This document shows positions 39,338 through 48,962 of a stretch of 64,000 nt of DNA, in pieces. Location of the stretch: the NCBI GenBank assembly GCA_964636985.1, contig CAZWSX010000019.1:62001-126000 (forward strand), in the 5' to 3' direction. A program made the translations under genes and the position numbers. How positions within the stretch are numbered: the stretch's first letter is position 1; the number at the start of each line of letters is the position of its first letter. The notes below the pieces were generated by a model. That model saw nothing but the letters and a program-made list of their open reading frames with translations, made no database searches and was not told the origin of the DNA. The stretch is from CAZWSX01 sp964636985. Its GTDB lineage: Bacteria > Planctomycetota > Planctomycetia > Pirellulales > Pirellulaceae.

Positions 39338-42331
39338 TTAAACACCGAGTTTCAGCGATTGATCGCTTCGCTTGGACGGGGTGCTTTTTGTTGAACTCGC
39401 GGTGCGAACGGTGGGAGCTTCTTTACCCTCCGTTTCGAACTTGAACTTGGACACAAGTTGCTGCAACTCCGCGGCCATGCGAGCTAATTCCTCCGCGGCC
39501 TGTTGAGTATTAGTAGCGCCCTGCGTAGTGTTTTGGGCCGCCTGCGCCACGCTCGTAATGTTTTGAGCGATCTCGCCGGTCCCCTTGGCCGCTTCTCCAA
39601 CGTTTCGCCCGATCTCCTTGGCCGTCGCCGTTTGTTCCTCCACGGCGCTCGCGATCGTATTGGATAGATCGTTAACCTCGCCAATGATCTGACCGATCTG
39701 CTTAATCGCGTCTACGGCGCCTCGAGTATCCAATTGAATCGCTTCAATCTTTTGGCGGATGTCTTCCGTAGCCTTGGCAGTCTCCTTCGCCAGTTCCTTC
39801 ACTTCGTTGGCCACCACGGCGAATCCCTTGCCCGCCTCACCGGCCCTGGCAGCTTCAATCGTGGCGTTCAGAGCCAGCAAGTTCGTCTGCTCGGCAATCG
39901 AAGTGATTACATTGATGACCTTGCCGATTTCGGCACTGCTGTCGCCGAGCTTGGCGATCGTGGCGTTCGTCGCGCCCGCAACCTCAACCGCCTGTTGCGC
40001 GACTTTGGCCGATTTGGTAGCGCTTCCCGCGATCTCGCGGATGCTGACGCCCATTTCCTCCACGCCCGTTGTGACGGTCTGCACATTCGAGCTGACTTGC
40101 TCCGAGGCCGCCGAGACAACATTCGCCTGAGCGGATGTCTCTTCGGCATTGCTGCTCATCTGAGAGCTGACAGCGCTGAGCTCTTCCGCCGAGCCGCCGA
40201 GCGACATGGCGTTGGAGGCGATCGACGCGATGCTGCTGCGGAGATCCCGGAAGAACCGTGCCAGACCTTCGCCCATTTGGCCGATCGAGTCGCTGCCGCT
40301 GACTGTGATCTCACGCGTGAGGTCACCCGTGGCGGCAGCAGCGACTACTTCGAGCATGCTATTGACTTTGTTCTTCAAGTCTTCGCGTGCGTTCACCTCT
40401 GCGGTAATGTCGGTGGCGTACTTGACGACTTTGAATGGCTTGCCATTGACGTCAAGGATGGGATTGTAGGAAGCTTGGATATAGATTTCCTTGCCCCCCT
40501 TGCCGATCCGCTTGTATTCGGCGGCTTGGTATTCACCGCGGTTTAGGCTGGCCCAGAACTCTTTGTATTCGGGGCTGTGGCGGTAGCCTTCGTCCACGAA
40601 CAGGCTGTGGTGCCGCCCCTTGATTTCGTCGAGCGAGTATCCGACTGCCTTAAGGAAGTTGTCGTTGGCCTCGCGGATGGTGCCGTCCATATTGAACTCG
40701 ATCACTGCCTGCGATTTGCCGATTGCAGCGACTTGGCCCGCGTAGTCTGCATTTTTCGCTTCCATTTGCACTTTTTGCGTGCACACGTCCCATGACAGGA
40801 GAGGCCCGCTGAATTTGCCTTGCTCATCGAAGATGGCGTTGATGCGCAGGTCCAGGTATTCGGGACCAAGCTGAATCGTCGTCTGGAACGGAAGATTGTT
40901 GGGATCCGATACCAGCCGCCGTTGATGTTCGGGCTGCTTATGGAAAATGTCGATCGATTGTCCCACGATTTGCTCGACCGGTATGGGAAGATACTGCTGC
41001 AACGTTTTGAGGGTCTTGATTGCGGCGCGGTTCAAGTATTGGATCTTGAGGTCCTTGTCGGCCAGAATCAGATTTAACGAGACATTTTCCACGATCTGTT
41101 TGGTGCGCTGCATCTCATTGCGTTGGCTGCCGACGGTCGCCCAATCGACCTGCTCCGCGTCTAATGCCTTTCGAATGCTGTCAGCAGTGCAATTCATCGT
41201 GGCGACGATTCGGCCAACCTCATCGTTACTCTGAACTTCAAGCCGTTGATTAAGCTTGCCGGCGGCCATGCCCTCGAGTGCGCCCACGGTTTGGGCCAAC
41301 GGTCGAACAATACCGCCGGCAAACCACCAGGCCAGCAAGGAAACAGCGAGAGCGGCAACAAGACTGCTGAACATAATGAAGTGTTTCAGCGAGGCTGCTT
41401 GGGCATAGGCCTCCGTAGTGTCCTGCCTAACCAGCGCTCCCCACCCATAGCCCTTGAAGCCAAGGACTCCTGGCGAGGACGCATAGCCGTTGATTTGGTC
41501 CACGCCCCGACGCTTGTGTTCTTCAATGATGAAGCCAGATTTTCCTTCCGCGGCAGCCTTGGCGCACTGCAAGCCTCGCTCGATCAAGTTGAAAGTCAGC
41601 ACGGCCGCCGGATCGTAATCGTCCAGAACGAAGCCATCTTTGGAAACAACCAGCGTTTCGGCATTGATCGCTTGAAACTTCAGGTTCTTACGTTGTTCGG
41701 TCATGATTTGACCGACAGTTCTTTCGAGCGACGCGCGATTCGACCAAACCCGCACGACCTTTCCATTTTCATCAAGGATCGGCGCCGAGAAGTTCAGCGT
41801 CAAGCCGCGAGTTTTGAGAACTTCAGCCGCGGCCTTGTCTTCCCGAACGTCGCTGTAGAAGGTCTCGCCGGAACGAATCTTGCCGCTCACGCAGCTTTCG
41901 AACCAATCTTCCCCCTTCACGCTGCGCCCAATGAGCATTGCGGTATCCAAAGGCCGCCCGTCAAATGCAACCGTGTTCGCAGCGATAATCTTGCCCTCGG
42001 CATCGGCAATCAACATCAAATCATAGAAGCCGTAAGTTGTTGTGTAAAAGTTCAAAGCTTCTACGAGATCTTTCGCCTCACCGCGGGCTTTGGGATTAAA
42101 GGCAAAAGCCTGCACGTCGCCATAGCGCTCGAAGAGGTTGCGATAAATCTTGTCGAGTGACTCCTGAGCTTGCGATTGCAGGAACCTGCCGGCGTTGTCG
42201 GTCAATTGGCCGACGCTTCGGGTGTAAGCGAAATACCCAATGGCCGCTAGTGGCATCAGCGCCAGTGTGAGAAATAGGGCGACCAATTTATATTTTAAGG
42301 AAGTGAAACGCAGATACTTTGCGAAGTTCAT
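39338..42331 (-). CDS. mcp: methyl-accepting chemotaxis protein with Cache and PAS domains
   Basis: 997 aa. A first membrane helix (VALFLTLALMPLAAIGYFAY, about 14-33) and a second at about 308-330 enclose an extracytoplasmic dCache-type ligand domain (GFYDLMLIADAEGKIIAANT, GLTLNFSAPILDENGKVVRV). A HAMP domain follows (GGIVRPLAQTVGALEGMAAG), then two PAS domains (about 395-520 and 530-650; second with TIREANDNFLKAVGYSLDEI and GKPFKVVKYATDITAEV). The C-terminal signalling domain has the hairpin tip ITSIAEQTNLLALNATIEAA and FAVVANEVKELAKE. No C-terminal CheR-tether pentapeptide is visible. It is encoded between cheW and cheY in the operon. Confidence 0.95.
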   Translation of the reverse strand: MNFAKYLRFTSLKYKLVALFLTLALMPLAAIGYFAYTRSVGQLTDNAGRFLQSQAQESLDKIYRNLFERYGDVQAFAFNPKARGEAKDLVEALNFYTTTYGFYDLMLIADAEGKIIAANTVAFDGRPLDTAMLIGRSVKGEDWFESCVSGKIRSGETFYSDVREDKAAAEVLKTRGLTLNFSAPILDENGKVVRVWSNRASLERTVGQIMTEQRKNLKFQAINAETLVVSKDGFVLDDYDPAAVLTFNLIERGLQCAKAAAEGKSGFIIEEHKRRGVDQINGYASSPGVLGFKGYGWGALVRQDTTEAYAQAASLKHFIMFSSLVAALAVSLLAWWFAGGIVRPLAQTVGALEGMAAGKLNQRLEVQSNDEVGRIVATMNCTADSIRKALDAEQVDWATVGSQRNEMQRTKQIVENVSLNLILADKDLKIQYLNRAAIKTLKTLQQYLPIPVEQIVGQSIDIFHKQPEHQRRLVSDPNNLPFQTTIQLGPEYLDLRINAIFDEQGKFSGPLLSWDVCTQKVQMEAKNADYAGQVAAIGKSQAVIEFNMDGTIREANDNFLKAVGYSLDEIKGRHHSLFVDEGYRHSPEYKEFWASLNRGEYQAAEYKRIGKGGKEIYIQASYNPILDVNGKPFKVVKYATDITAEVNAREDLKNKVNSMLEVVAAAATGDLTREITVSGSDSIGQMGEGLARFFRDLRSSIASIASNAMSLGGSAEELSAVSSQMSSNAEETSAQANVVSAASEQVSSNVQTVTTGVEEMGVSIREIAGSATKSAKVAQQAVEVAGATNATIAKLGDSSAEIGKVINVITSIAEQTNLLALNATIEAARAGEAGKGFAVVANEVKELAKETAKATEDIRQKIEAIQLDTRGAVDAIKQIGQIIGEVNDLSNTIASAVEEQTATAKEIGRNVGEAAKGTGEIAQNITSVAQAAQNTTQGATNTQQAAEELARMAAELQQLVSKFKFETEGKEAPTVRTASSTKSTPSKRSDQSLKLGV

Positions 42332-42402
42332 AGTGATCCCAGTGCAGCTAGGTTAAATAAATGGTTGAATGGTACAGATGTTTATTTCCACGAACGGGCA
42401 TT

Positions 42403-42828
42403 TCAAACTCGGACGGCTTTCTCCGCATCGAGCAAGAGGAGCAGCCGCTCGGGAAGCTTGTACACTCCGTGAATCAGCCCGCGGATTCTTTCGGAGAGCA
42501 TTTCGGGGGGGGGCTCGAAAGTGTCCTCTTCGACGTCTTGGACCTCGCCGATTTCGTCAACCAGCAGGCTGACGACTTCGTCTCCGGCTCGCACCACGAC
42601 ATTCATCGGGACACGATCAACAGGACGAGGACACAAACCGAGGATTTCGCGCAATTCCAACGCCAGCACAATCTGCCCGCGCAAGTTGATCAAACCCCGC
42701 ACGCAGGCTGGCGCGACGGGAACGGGGGTCATTTGCTGGCAGCGGATGATCTCCTGCACGCAATCAACGCGAACTCCGAACAGATGTCCGTCGAGTTGGA
42801 AGGTGCAAAGCTGATGGTCGCCGCTCAT
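42403..42828 (-). CDS. cheW: chemotaxis coupling protein CheW
   Basis: 141 aa with a GGAG Shine-Dalgarno overlapping the cheA end. The double SH3-like fold is clear: QLCTFQLDGHLFGVRVDCVQ, ACVRGLINLRGQIVLALELR (RGLINLRG) and DEVVSLLVDEIGEVQDV. It couples receptors to CheA. Five bp after cheA, so co-translated. Confidence 0.95.
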   Translation of the reverse strand: MSGDHQLCTFQLDGHLFGVRVDCVQEIIRCQQMTPVPVAPACVRGLINLRGQIVLALELREILGLCPRPVDRVPMNVVVRAGDEVVSLLVDEIGEVQDVEEDTFEPPPEMLSERIRGLIHGVYKLPERLLLLLDAEKAVRV

Positions 42829-42833
42829 GAGTA

Positions 42834-45560
42834 TTACTCCGTGGCTAGTGGGGATACGGCACCGAATGGCGAATGCACATGCCGCTCAATCCATGCCATA
42901 TCGAGCAAGTCGGTCACGAGGCCCTGAATCACGGCCGAGCCCAACAGACCTTCGCTCTTTGATTTGCGCGTGACTTGCAGAGCAGCTTCGACAATATCGA
43001 TCACTTTCTGGACAACGAGACCGATCGCCCTTTCGCCATCGTCATGCACGATCACATCCAGGGGGCCGTTGCCTGTGTCGGTTGCTGTTATGCCCAACAA
43101 GTCCGCCAACTTCACAAGCGGCATGATCTGATTACGATATTGCACGACTTGCTGTTGATCGGAGGTTTCCACCTCGCTCAGATCGATCTTCTCCAGACGT
43201 GTCACGGCGGACATTGGTAATGCCAAGCGCCGTCCCCCCGCCAGGAAGACCAGCAGCGATTGATTGGCCTGTACCTCGCTGCATTCTCGCTGTTTCACCT
43301 CGCGTTGCTGGCGGCGAGCCGATTCGTGGGCAGGCGCCACAATGCGCGAGCGGCGCCCGATGCCAGTCACGTCCAATATCAGCGCGACTTGGCCATCCCC
43401 CATAATCGTAGCGCCGGCATAGATCGGAACGCCCTTGAGTTGCTTTGCGAGCGGCTTGACGACGATCTCCTCCGTATCATTGATTCGATCCACAATCAGC
43501 CCGAATTCATGTTCATCGGCGCGGACCACCACAATGTTGACGGCCGCGGAGTCGTGAGTGACGGTCGTCTCCTGGTCAGCCGCCGCAATTTTCAGTACGC
43601 TTCGGAGCCGAATCAGTGGCAGAAGCCGCCCGCGCAGACGATAGACGAGCGCTCCCTGAAGTTGTTCGAGTTTCGCCGCAGCCTCCTGTTCCAGCCGCAC
43701 CAACTCCAATAAGCTCGCCTGGGGGATCGCGAATCGATCGCCATCGCTAGTAACCAAAAGGGCTGGGATGATCGCCAAAGTCAATGGAATCTTGATCTTG
43801 ATGGTCGTGCCGCGTCCAGGTTCGCTCTGAAGATCGATGCTGCCGCCGATTTTTTCAATGTTCGTTCGGACCACATCCATGCCGACGCCACGGCCAGAAA
43901 CATTGGTCACTTTCTCCGCGGTGGAAAATCCGGGAGCGAAGATCAGCCGCGCCAGCTCCTTCTCGGACATCCGCGTCGCCTGCTCCGGCGTGATCAACTG
44001 CTGCTTCAGTGCGTGCTCCCGAATCCGCTGGAGCTTAAGTCCCGCGCCGTCGTCACAGATTTCAATGTTGACTTGGCCTCCCTCGTGGAAGGCGCGAAGC
44101 GTCAGGCAGCCTTCGGCTTGTTTGCCGGCGGCCACGCGATCCGAAGGCTTCTCGATGCCATGGTCGACGGAGTTACGAACCAAGTGAATCAGCGGGTCCT
44201 TGATCGCCTCGATGATCGTCTTGTCGAGTTCCGTCTCCTTGCCTTTCATCTCGATGCGGACCTGCTTGCCAAGTTGCAGCGCCAAGTCACGCACCACCCG
44301 CGGAAACTTGGACCACACGTTGCCGATCGGTTGCATCCGCGTCTTCATGACTCCTTCTTGCAACTCGGTCGTGATGAGATTGAGCCGCTGGGCGGTATTC
44401 GAAAACACGGCATCCGCTTGCTTTGCGACGTGCTGCAGAATCTGGTTTCGGGCCAGGACCAGTTCGCCGACTTGATTCATCAAGCGATCCAGCAGGCCAA
44501 CATCAACGCGGATGGTGCTTTCGCTGACGGCCCCGTGGCGCGTTTCGCCTTCCGATTCCGCCTTAACTGCTGGAGCGGCTTGCTTTCGATCCTCAACTTG
44601 GGGCACGGCGGGAGAATTCGGTTTTGGCGTCGCCGTTTGTGGCGTGGCGACCGGCTTCAAATCGGAGGACAAAGCCGCTACGGACTTTCCATCCATTTGC
44701 AGCTTTCGCAGTTGTTCGATGAGACGAGAGTAATCGCCGCCTCCTTCGTGACCACTGGTTTCGACCTCGACCAGAATGTGGCGAACGGCGTCCACAAGCG
44801 CCAACATCGAATTGGCTACTTGCGTTCCGTCGCACGGCATTCCGTCGCGGAGGCGACCTAAAAGGTTTTCGCCGGCGTGGGCGACCGATTCCAGTTTGCT
44901 GAAGCCCAAAAACCCGCTGCTTCCCTTGATGGTGTGCAGCGATCGGAACAAGCTGCCGAGGATCGATTCGGCACCTGGTTCGTGTTCCAGTGCGAGCAAA
45001 TCCCGGTCGATGCGATCCAGGTTTTCCTGGCACTCGATGATGAATTCACGCATCGCTTCCGTTTCGATCTCGCCTGTTGATTCAACAGCCGCGGGCGAGG
45101 TCTCCAACGTGGATTTGGCTGATTCGGTCGAAGGACCATGGCTGGTAGCGGCGGCGCAAGATGTGGCGCGGCTGCAAATCTCGTTCAATTGCGATCGTTC
45201 GGCCTCGACTTCGCAGTCGTTCGAGTGGTCGACGTCGTCGATTAATCGCCGAAGCCGATCGACACATTGCAACATCGTGCTGGTATCGGATGTCCCAAGG
45301 CGCAGTTCGTCGTTGCGAACGTGATTGAGCACCTGTTCCAAGCTATGGGCGAGTGCTTCGATCACCCGCAACTCCAGAAATCCCGCCGTTCCCTTGATCG
45401 AGTGAACCGTGCGAAAGACGGCATTGATGATGTCGATGTTGGCGCTCGGATCCTGTTCGATAGAGAGCAGCCGAGCCTCGATATTTGCCAACCCCTCATT
45501 CGATTCCGTGACGAACTCGGCGATCAATTCGCGGTCCTGGGTGGGATCAAGATTCGACAT
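42834..45560 (-). CDS. cheA: chemotaxis histidine kinase CheA with two Hpt domains
   Basis: 908 aa from the ATG at 45560; a TTG nine bases upstream is an alternative. Two phosphotransfer (Hpt) domains: first at His53 (VHSIKGTAGFLEL), second at His209 (LHTIKGSSGFLGF). Then the dimerisation helix pair, a HATPase domain (SVDHGIEKPSDR, ICDDGAGL, GFSTAEKVTNVSGRGVGMDV) and two CheW-like domains (the first LYR-type GALVYRLRGRLLPLIRLRS, the second VVQYRNQIMPLVKLADLLGI). A P2 domain with low complexity lies between Hpt and kinase. All G-box residues for ATP are intact, so it is active. Dual Hpt and dual CheW domains suggest several receptor or regulator inputs. Confidence 0.96.
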   Translation of the reverse strand: MSNLDPTQDRELIAEFVTESNEGLANIEARLLSIEQDPSANIDIINAVFRTVHSIKGTAGFLELRVIEALAHSLEQVLNHVRNDELRLGTSDTSTMLQCVDRLRRLIDDVDHSNDCEVEAERSQLNEICSRATSCAAATSHGPSTESAKSTLETSPAAVESTGEIETEAMREFIIECQENLDRIDRDLLALEHEPGAESILGSLFRSLHTIKGSSGFLGFSKLESVAHAGENLLGRLRDGMPCDGTQVANSMLALVDAVRHILVEVETSGHEGGGDYSRLIEQLRKLQMDGKSVAALSSDLKPVATPQTATPKPNSPAVPQVEDRKQAAPAVKAESEGETRHGAVSESTIRVDVGLLDRLMNQVGELVLARNQILQHVAKQADAVFSNTAQRLNLITTELQEGVMKTRMQPIGNVWSKFPRVVRDLALQLGKQVRIEMKGKETELDKTIIEAIKDPLIHLVRNSVDHGIEKPSDRVAAGKQAEGCLTLRAFHEGGQVNIEICDDGAGLKLQRIREHALKQQLITPEQATRMSEKELARLIFAPGFSTAEKVTNVSGRGVGMDVVRTNIEKIGGSIDLQSEPGRGTTIKIKIPLTLAIIPALLVTSDGDRFAIPQASLLELVRLEQEAAAKLEQLQGALVYRLRGRLLPLIRLRSVLKIAAADQETTVTHDSAAVNIVVVRADEHEFGLIVDRINDTEEIVVKPLAKQLKGVPIYAGATIMGDGQVALILDVTGIGRRSRIVAPAHESARRQQREVKQRECSEVQANQSLLVFLAGGRRLALPMSAVTRLEKIDLSEVETSDQQQVVQYRNQIMPLVKLADLLGITATDTGNGPLDVIVHDDGERAIGLVVQKVIDIVEAALQVTRKSKSEGLLGSAVIQGLVTDLLDMAWIERHVHSPFGAVSPLATE

Positions 45561-45774
45561 GGAACTCAACCTTGAATTGCTTTGGCAAGGAACGCGGTCG
45601 CAGCGATCGAATTGGCATCACGTAGACACGCGGAGATCCGTGGCGGCGTTGATGATGTCGATTGCGGGCCACCGCCTGCCGCGTCGTGGCGACTCGAAAA
45701 TCAAGCGGCGTGACGAGGTGATCCAGGCGGTTGGTACGAAAACATATTTCGCGTTAAGTGACATGCCTGATCGA

Positions 45775-45810
45775 CGTGGAAAGCCACGGCATGGACGTGG
45801 TAAACCACGT
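45775..45810. promoter_or_regulatory. two tandem hairpins with the same CGTGG stem
   Basis: CGTGG-AAAG-CCACG at 45775-45788 and ACGTGG-TAAA-CCACGT at 45795-45810 lie 59 bp after the FixJ-like stop on the minus strand and 215 bp upstream of the cheA ATG. They may terminate the two-component message or form operator sites for cheA. Confidence 0.4.
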
Positions 45811-45868
45811 TCTTGTCCAGCGCGGCAAGAATGCTAAAAACGCGATGACCATTCGGTCCGCGCAGCGA

Positions 45869-46489
45869 TTAGGCGCTTTCAGAGATCCCTAATTCGATCG
45901 ACAACCGCACGAGCTCGGCAAGCGTTTCCACGCCAAGCTTTTGCATGATGCGCGCTCGGCGGTCTTCCACTGTGCGTGGGCTCACCTTCAACGTGGCCGC
46001 AACGCTCTTGTTGGAACTTCCTGCGAGGACCAGGTGCAACACATCCTTTTCGCCCGGCGTGAGTTGATCCAGGAGGGCCATTTTCGCTGCGCGATCCGCG
46101 TACGATTGGCGACTGGCGGTGTCTTCGGCGATCGCTCGCTGAATCGCGTCCCAAAGCTCCGACTCGGTAGAGGTCTTTTGCAAAAACTCGACGGCGCCTT
46201 GCCGAATCGCGCGCAGTGCGATGGGGATTTCGGCGTGTCCCGTCAGAACAATAATGGGAGGCCGCAGCGGCTCGCGGCGAAGTTGTTCTTGAAGGTCCAA
46301 GCCGCTCAACCCCGGCATTCGCACGTCCACAATCAGGCAGCCCGGCGCCTGCGGGTCGAACGCGCTCATGTACTCCTCCGCGGAATTGAAACATTGGGTC
46401 CGCAGACCCATGGAGGAAATCAACGCTGAAAGTGATTCCGAGAACGCAGCGTTGTCGTCGACGATAAAAACAGTCGGATCTTGGCTCAC
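45869..46489 (-). CDS. FixJ-family two-component response regulator
   Basis: 206 aa with GTG start at 46489 overlapping the kinase stop (GTGA). Residues 1-120: receiver domain with IVDDNAAF, CLIVDVRMPGLSG (phospho-Asp) and QKTSTESELWD (Lys). Residues about 140-200: LuxR-type helix-turn-helix (LTPGEKDVLHLVLAGSSNKS, TVEDRRARIMQKLGV). FixJ-type DNA-binding regulators act on oxygen or redox signals in other bacteria. Target promoters are unknown; the cheA upstream region is adjacent. Confidence 0.95.
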   Translation of the reverse strand: MSQDPTVFIVDDNAAFSESLSALISSMGLRTQCFNSAEEYMSAFDPQAPGCLIVDVRMPGLSGLDLQEQLRREPLRPPIIVLTGHAEIPIALRAIRQGAVEFLQKTSTESELWDAIQRAIAEDTASRQSYADRAAKMALLDQLTPGEKDVLHLVLAGSSNKSVAATLKVSPRTVEDRRARIMQKLGVETLAELVRLSIELGISESA

Positions 46490-48021
46490 TGTGATTCGGT
46501 CCGAAAAGGCAAAGTGAAGCTAAACGTCGTCCCTCGATCAGGGTTGGGTTCACACCAAAGTCGCCCGGAATGGGCGTCGACGATTGAGCGACTGATAGAA
46601 AGCCCCAGTCCCATGCCTTCGCTCTTGGTTGTGAAAAATCTTTCAAATAGCTGATCGACATGCTCGGGCGAGATGCCTCGACCGCGGTCAATGACGCAGA
46701 TTCGGATGAACTCCCCGTCGCGCGCCGTCTGAACGACCAGGACCCGATCTTCCGCGGCCGCATCGCGCATCGCCTCGATTCCATTTCGAACCAGGTTCAC
46801 CAGGACCTGTTCAATTTGCACTCGATCGGCAACGATGTGCGGCAACGTTCGATCCAGCTCCCGCTGCACTTCGACGTGGCCTGAGGTATCGCTCAGCAAT
46901 CCATCGACCGCCAATAGAACCACTTCGTCGACCAATTGGTTTATATCGAGCGGCGCTCGCGCCTTGCGATCCTTCTGCATGAATGCCCCGAGGCGCTGGA
47001 CGATCTCGCACGCTCGATTCGCTTGAACCGCTGTTTTTTCCATCCAATCCAGTAACTGTTCCTGCGTGGCTCCCCGCCCTGCTCGTGCGAAACGGACGCA
47101 GGCCCGCGAGTAATTCGCCGCCGCAGCAAGGGGTTGGTTGATCTCGTGCGCGAGCCCCGACATCATTTCGCCCAAGGTACTTAACCGCGCCACGTGGGCT
47201 AGCTCCGCCAGGCGACGGCGAGACTCCTCTTCCGCATGCTTGCGCTCGGTGATGTCGACGATAGCGCTTAACACCATCAGCCCATCTTTGGTTTGGATCG
47301 GGTTGAGACCAATTTCGACGGGGAACTCGCTGGCGTCTTTGCGTCGCCCGTGCAGGTCTCTCCCCACTCCCATCGAGCGCGCTGCGGGCGTTCGAAAGAA
47401 CTCTTGACGGTAGCCGGGATGCTTTTCGCGAAACCGGTCGGGCACGATAAGTTCGATCGACTTCCCCAGCAGTTCGTCGCGATGGTATCCAAAGAACTTT
47501 TCGGTTTGACTATTGACGAGAACAATGTGCCCTTGGTCGTTAATCATCACGACGGCATTTGGTGCCGCCTCGACGACCAACTGAAATCGATCGTCGGCTT
47601 GCTTGCGTTCGTCGATCTCCGCCTGGAGCCGCCGATTCATCGTTGCCAAACCAGGCAGCGCCAAAGCGCGTGGCAACATCGGAATGATTGCCAGCACTGT
47701 TGCCCACGAGGCCAAGGCCGTAACAACTTTCACGAGACCCGAAAGGCGGTACCAGGGGTGCCAGAAGATCGATGCTTCGACGAGGTGCCCAACCCCACAG
47801 GAAAGGATAAAAGCGGCGAAAAGCCAAAAGACAGGCTGGAAAGGAATATCTCGCCGACGGTACGCGAAGTAGGACAAGACGCAAGGGATGGCACCGTAGG
47901 CGCCGAAGATGGCGCAGTCCGCGATGATGTGGGTCCAGCCATGAGCCGCGGACCACGAACCACACTGCCAACGGGGCGTGAATCCTGCCGTGTCGAACAA
48001 CTCGCCGAGGAAATCGACCAT
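46486..48021 (-). CDS. histidine kinase with N-terminal ethylene-receptor-like sensor domain
   Basis: 511 aa. Residues 28-115 form three membrane helices matching the ethylene-binding domain of plant ETR1: Asp35, Tyr42, Ile45-Pro46, CGVGHL with Cys75 and His79, and Lys98 in KVVTALASWAT. In ETR1 the same residues (D25, Y32, I35, P36, C65, H69, K91) keep the same spacing up to His; Cys and His bind the copper ion that holds ethylene. A PAS domain (about 145-260), a dimerisation helix with phospho-His292 (AHEINQPL) and a HATPase (NLVRNGIEAM, DRGRGIS, MGLGLSIS) follow. It is overlapped by the FixJ-like gene, so they form a pair. The ligand may be ethylene or another olefin; this is inferred. Confidence 0.93.
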   Translation of the reverse strand: MVDFLGELFDTAGFTPRWQCGSWSAAHGWTHIIADCAIFGAYGAIPCVLSYFAYRRRDIPFQPVFWLFAAFILSCGVGHLVEASIFWHPWYRLSGLVKVVTALASWATVLAIIPMLPRALALPGLATMNRRLQAEIDERKQADDRFQLVVEAAPNAVVMINDQGHIVLVNSQTEKFFGYHRDELLGKSIELIVPDRFREKHPGYRQEFFRTPAARSMGVGRDLHGRRKDASEFPVEIGLNPIQTKDGLMVLSAIVDITERKHAEEESRRRLAELAHVARLSTLGEMMSGLAHEINQPLAAAANYSRACVRFARAGRGATQEQLLDWMEKTAVQANRACEIVQRLGAFMQKDRKARAPLDINQLVDEVVLLAVDGLLSDTSGHVEVQRELDRTLPHIVADRVQIEQVLVNLVRNGIEAMRDAAAEDRVLVVQTARDGEFIRICVIDRGRGISPEHVDQLFERFFTTKSEGMGLGLSISRSIVDAHSGRLWCEPNPDRGTTFSFTLPFRTESQ

Positions 48022-48546
48022 GACAATCTTCGGTCACTAATTGCACAACTCGTCGACCCAACCTACGCCGCTTGGCAACGATTGGCCATCTGTGCTGAGT
48101 GATCCTGCGCCAAGCACTAACAGCGGAGAACGGGCCTTCCTGTTAGCCACCAAGTCGCCTGTGTGGTCGATTACACACCTTGTTGGTCGGAATTTTGCCA
48201 GACTTATTCAAAAAGTTCAAGCTAATCATCGAGAAAGTTGCTTAATTTCGGAGCTTCAAACAAACCTTAGAACGCTTTGTTTTTCCATCGGCACGCAACC
48301 TCCCTGCCACCTTCGGCGGGGGCGTTTCGATGTTCAATAGGTCAATCGGGGGACTTCTAGGTTTAAAAAAATACAACCGAGCGCAACCACAACTTCAGTC
48401 TGAGGCCACTCCTGATGCCTTTTGCAGCATTGATGTTTCTCGAGCGGATATTAGCGAAATGGTCGAGCCGATGCGTTGCCGCGACGGCCCCTTTGAGCGT
48501 TTCGACGTGTGTCGCAAAGGCGGCCTCAGGATTCGTTATCTGCAGC
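48022..48546. other. 525-bp intergenic region upstream of the two-component pair
   Basis: AT-rich tracts (48180-48290) and a GC-rich hairpin near 48305-48325 (CCTGCC-N-GGCGGGG) are present, no gene was supported. The promoter of the kinase is expected in 48022-48200. Its right end adjoins the IS3 remnant. Confidence 0.35.
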
Positions 48547-48815
48547 GCGATCGAGATCGCGCAATGGAAGAAGCAGCTCATCGACAACGCGGCGAGCGTC
48601 TTCGAGCGGGGCGGCACAAACGCCAGCGTTGATCAGGAACAGTTGATCGCCGATCTGTACGAACAACTCGGCCGGGCCCACGCCGAATTGGAGTGGCTGA
48701 AAAAAAGTGCGGGCCGTAGATCGCGACGCCCGTCGCTTGTGGATCGATCCAGACCATGGGGCCTTGAGCGTCGTTTGCCAATGCGAACTCGCCGAGTTGA
48801 GCCGGGCGGGTTGCA
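48547..48815 (+). pseudogene. IS3-family transposase remnant (OrfA and OrfB fragments)
   Basis: EIAQWKKQLIDNAASVFERG (48547-48606) and EQLIADLYEQLGRAHAELEW match the OrfA core of IS3 elements. After A7 at 48700-48706, resembling the slippery site, another frame reads IDPDHGALSVVCQCELAELS, the start of OrfB. The second frame is not the -1 frame expected for programmed shifting, and OrfB stops after about 30 residues. So this is a decayed, truncated element; no terminal repeats were located. Confidence 0.75.
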
Positions 48816-48920
48816 ACCAAGTCGATGAATTGGCCCGCGCACTCTACGGTTCGATCGTGCCCCTACATAAACGTTGGGCGACAGAGCGGCTAAAACGTCC
48901 GAGTTTTCGCCACTGCGCAC

Positions 48921-48954
48921 AAAAAACGCCACGAACTGAATGTTCGCGGCGTTT
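48921..48954 (-). terminator. intrinsic terminator of tRNA-Arg
   Basis: Arms AAACGCCACGAAC and GTTCGCGGCGTTT (48924-48936 and 48942-48954) enclose the loop TGAAT; on the minus strand six T residues follow. It lies nine bases 3' of the tRNA. Confidence 0.8.
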
Positions 48955-48962
48955 ATTGAAAG

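Noticed and set aside
48022..48546. sigma-54-type promoter upstream of the sensor kinase
   Set aside because: TGGCAACGATTGGC near 48073 does not have the GG-N10-GC spacing.
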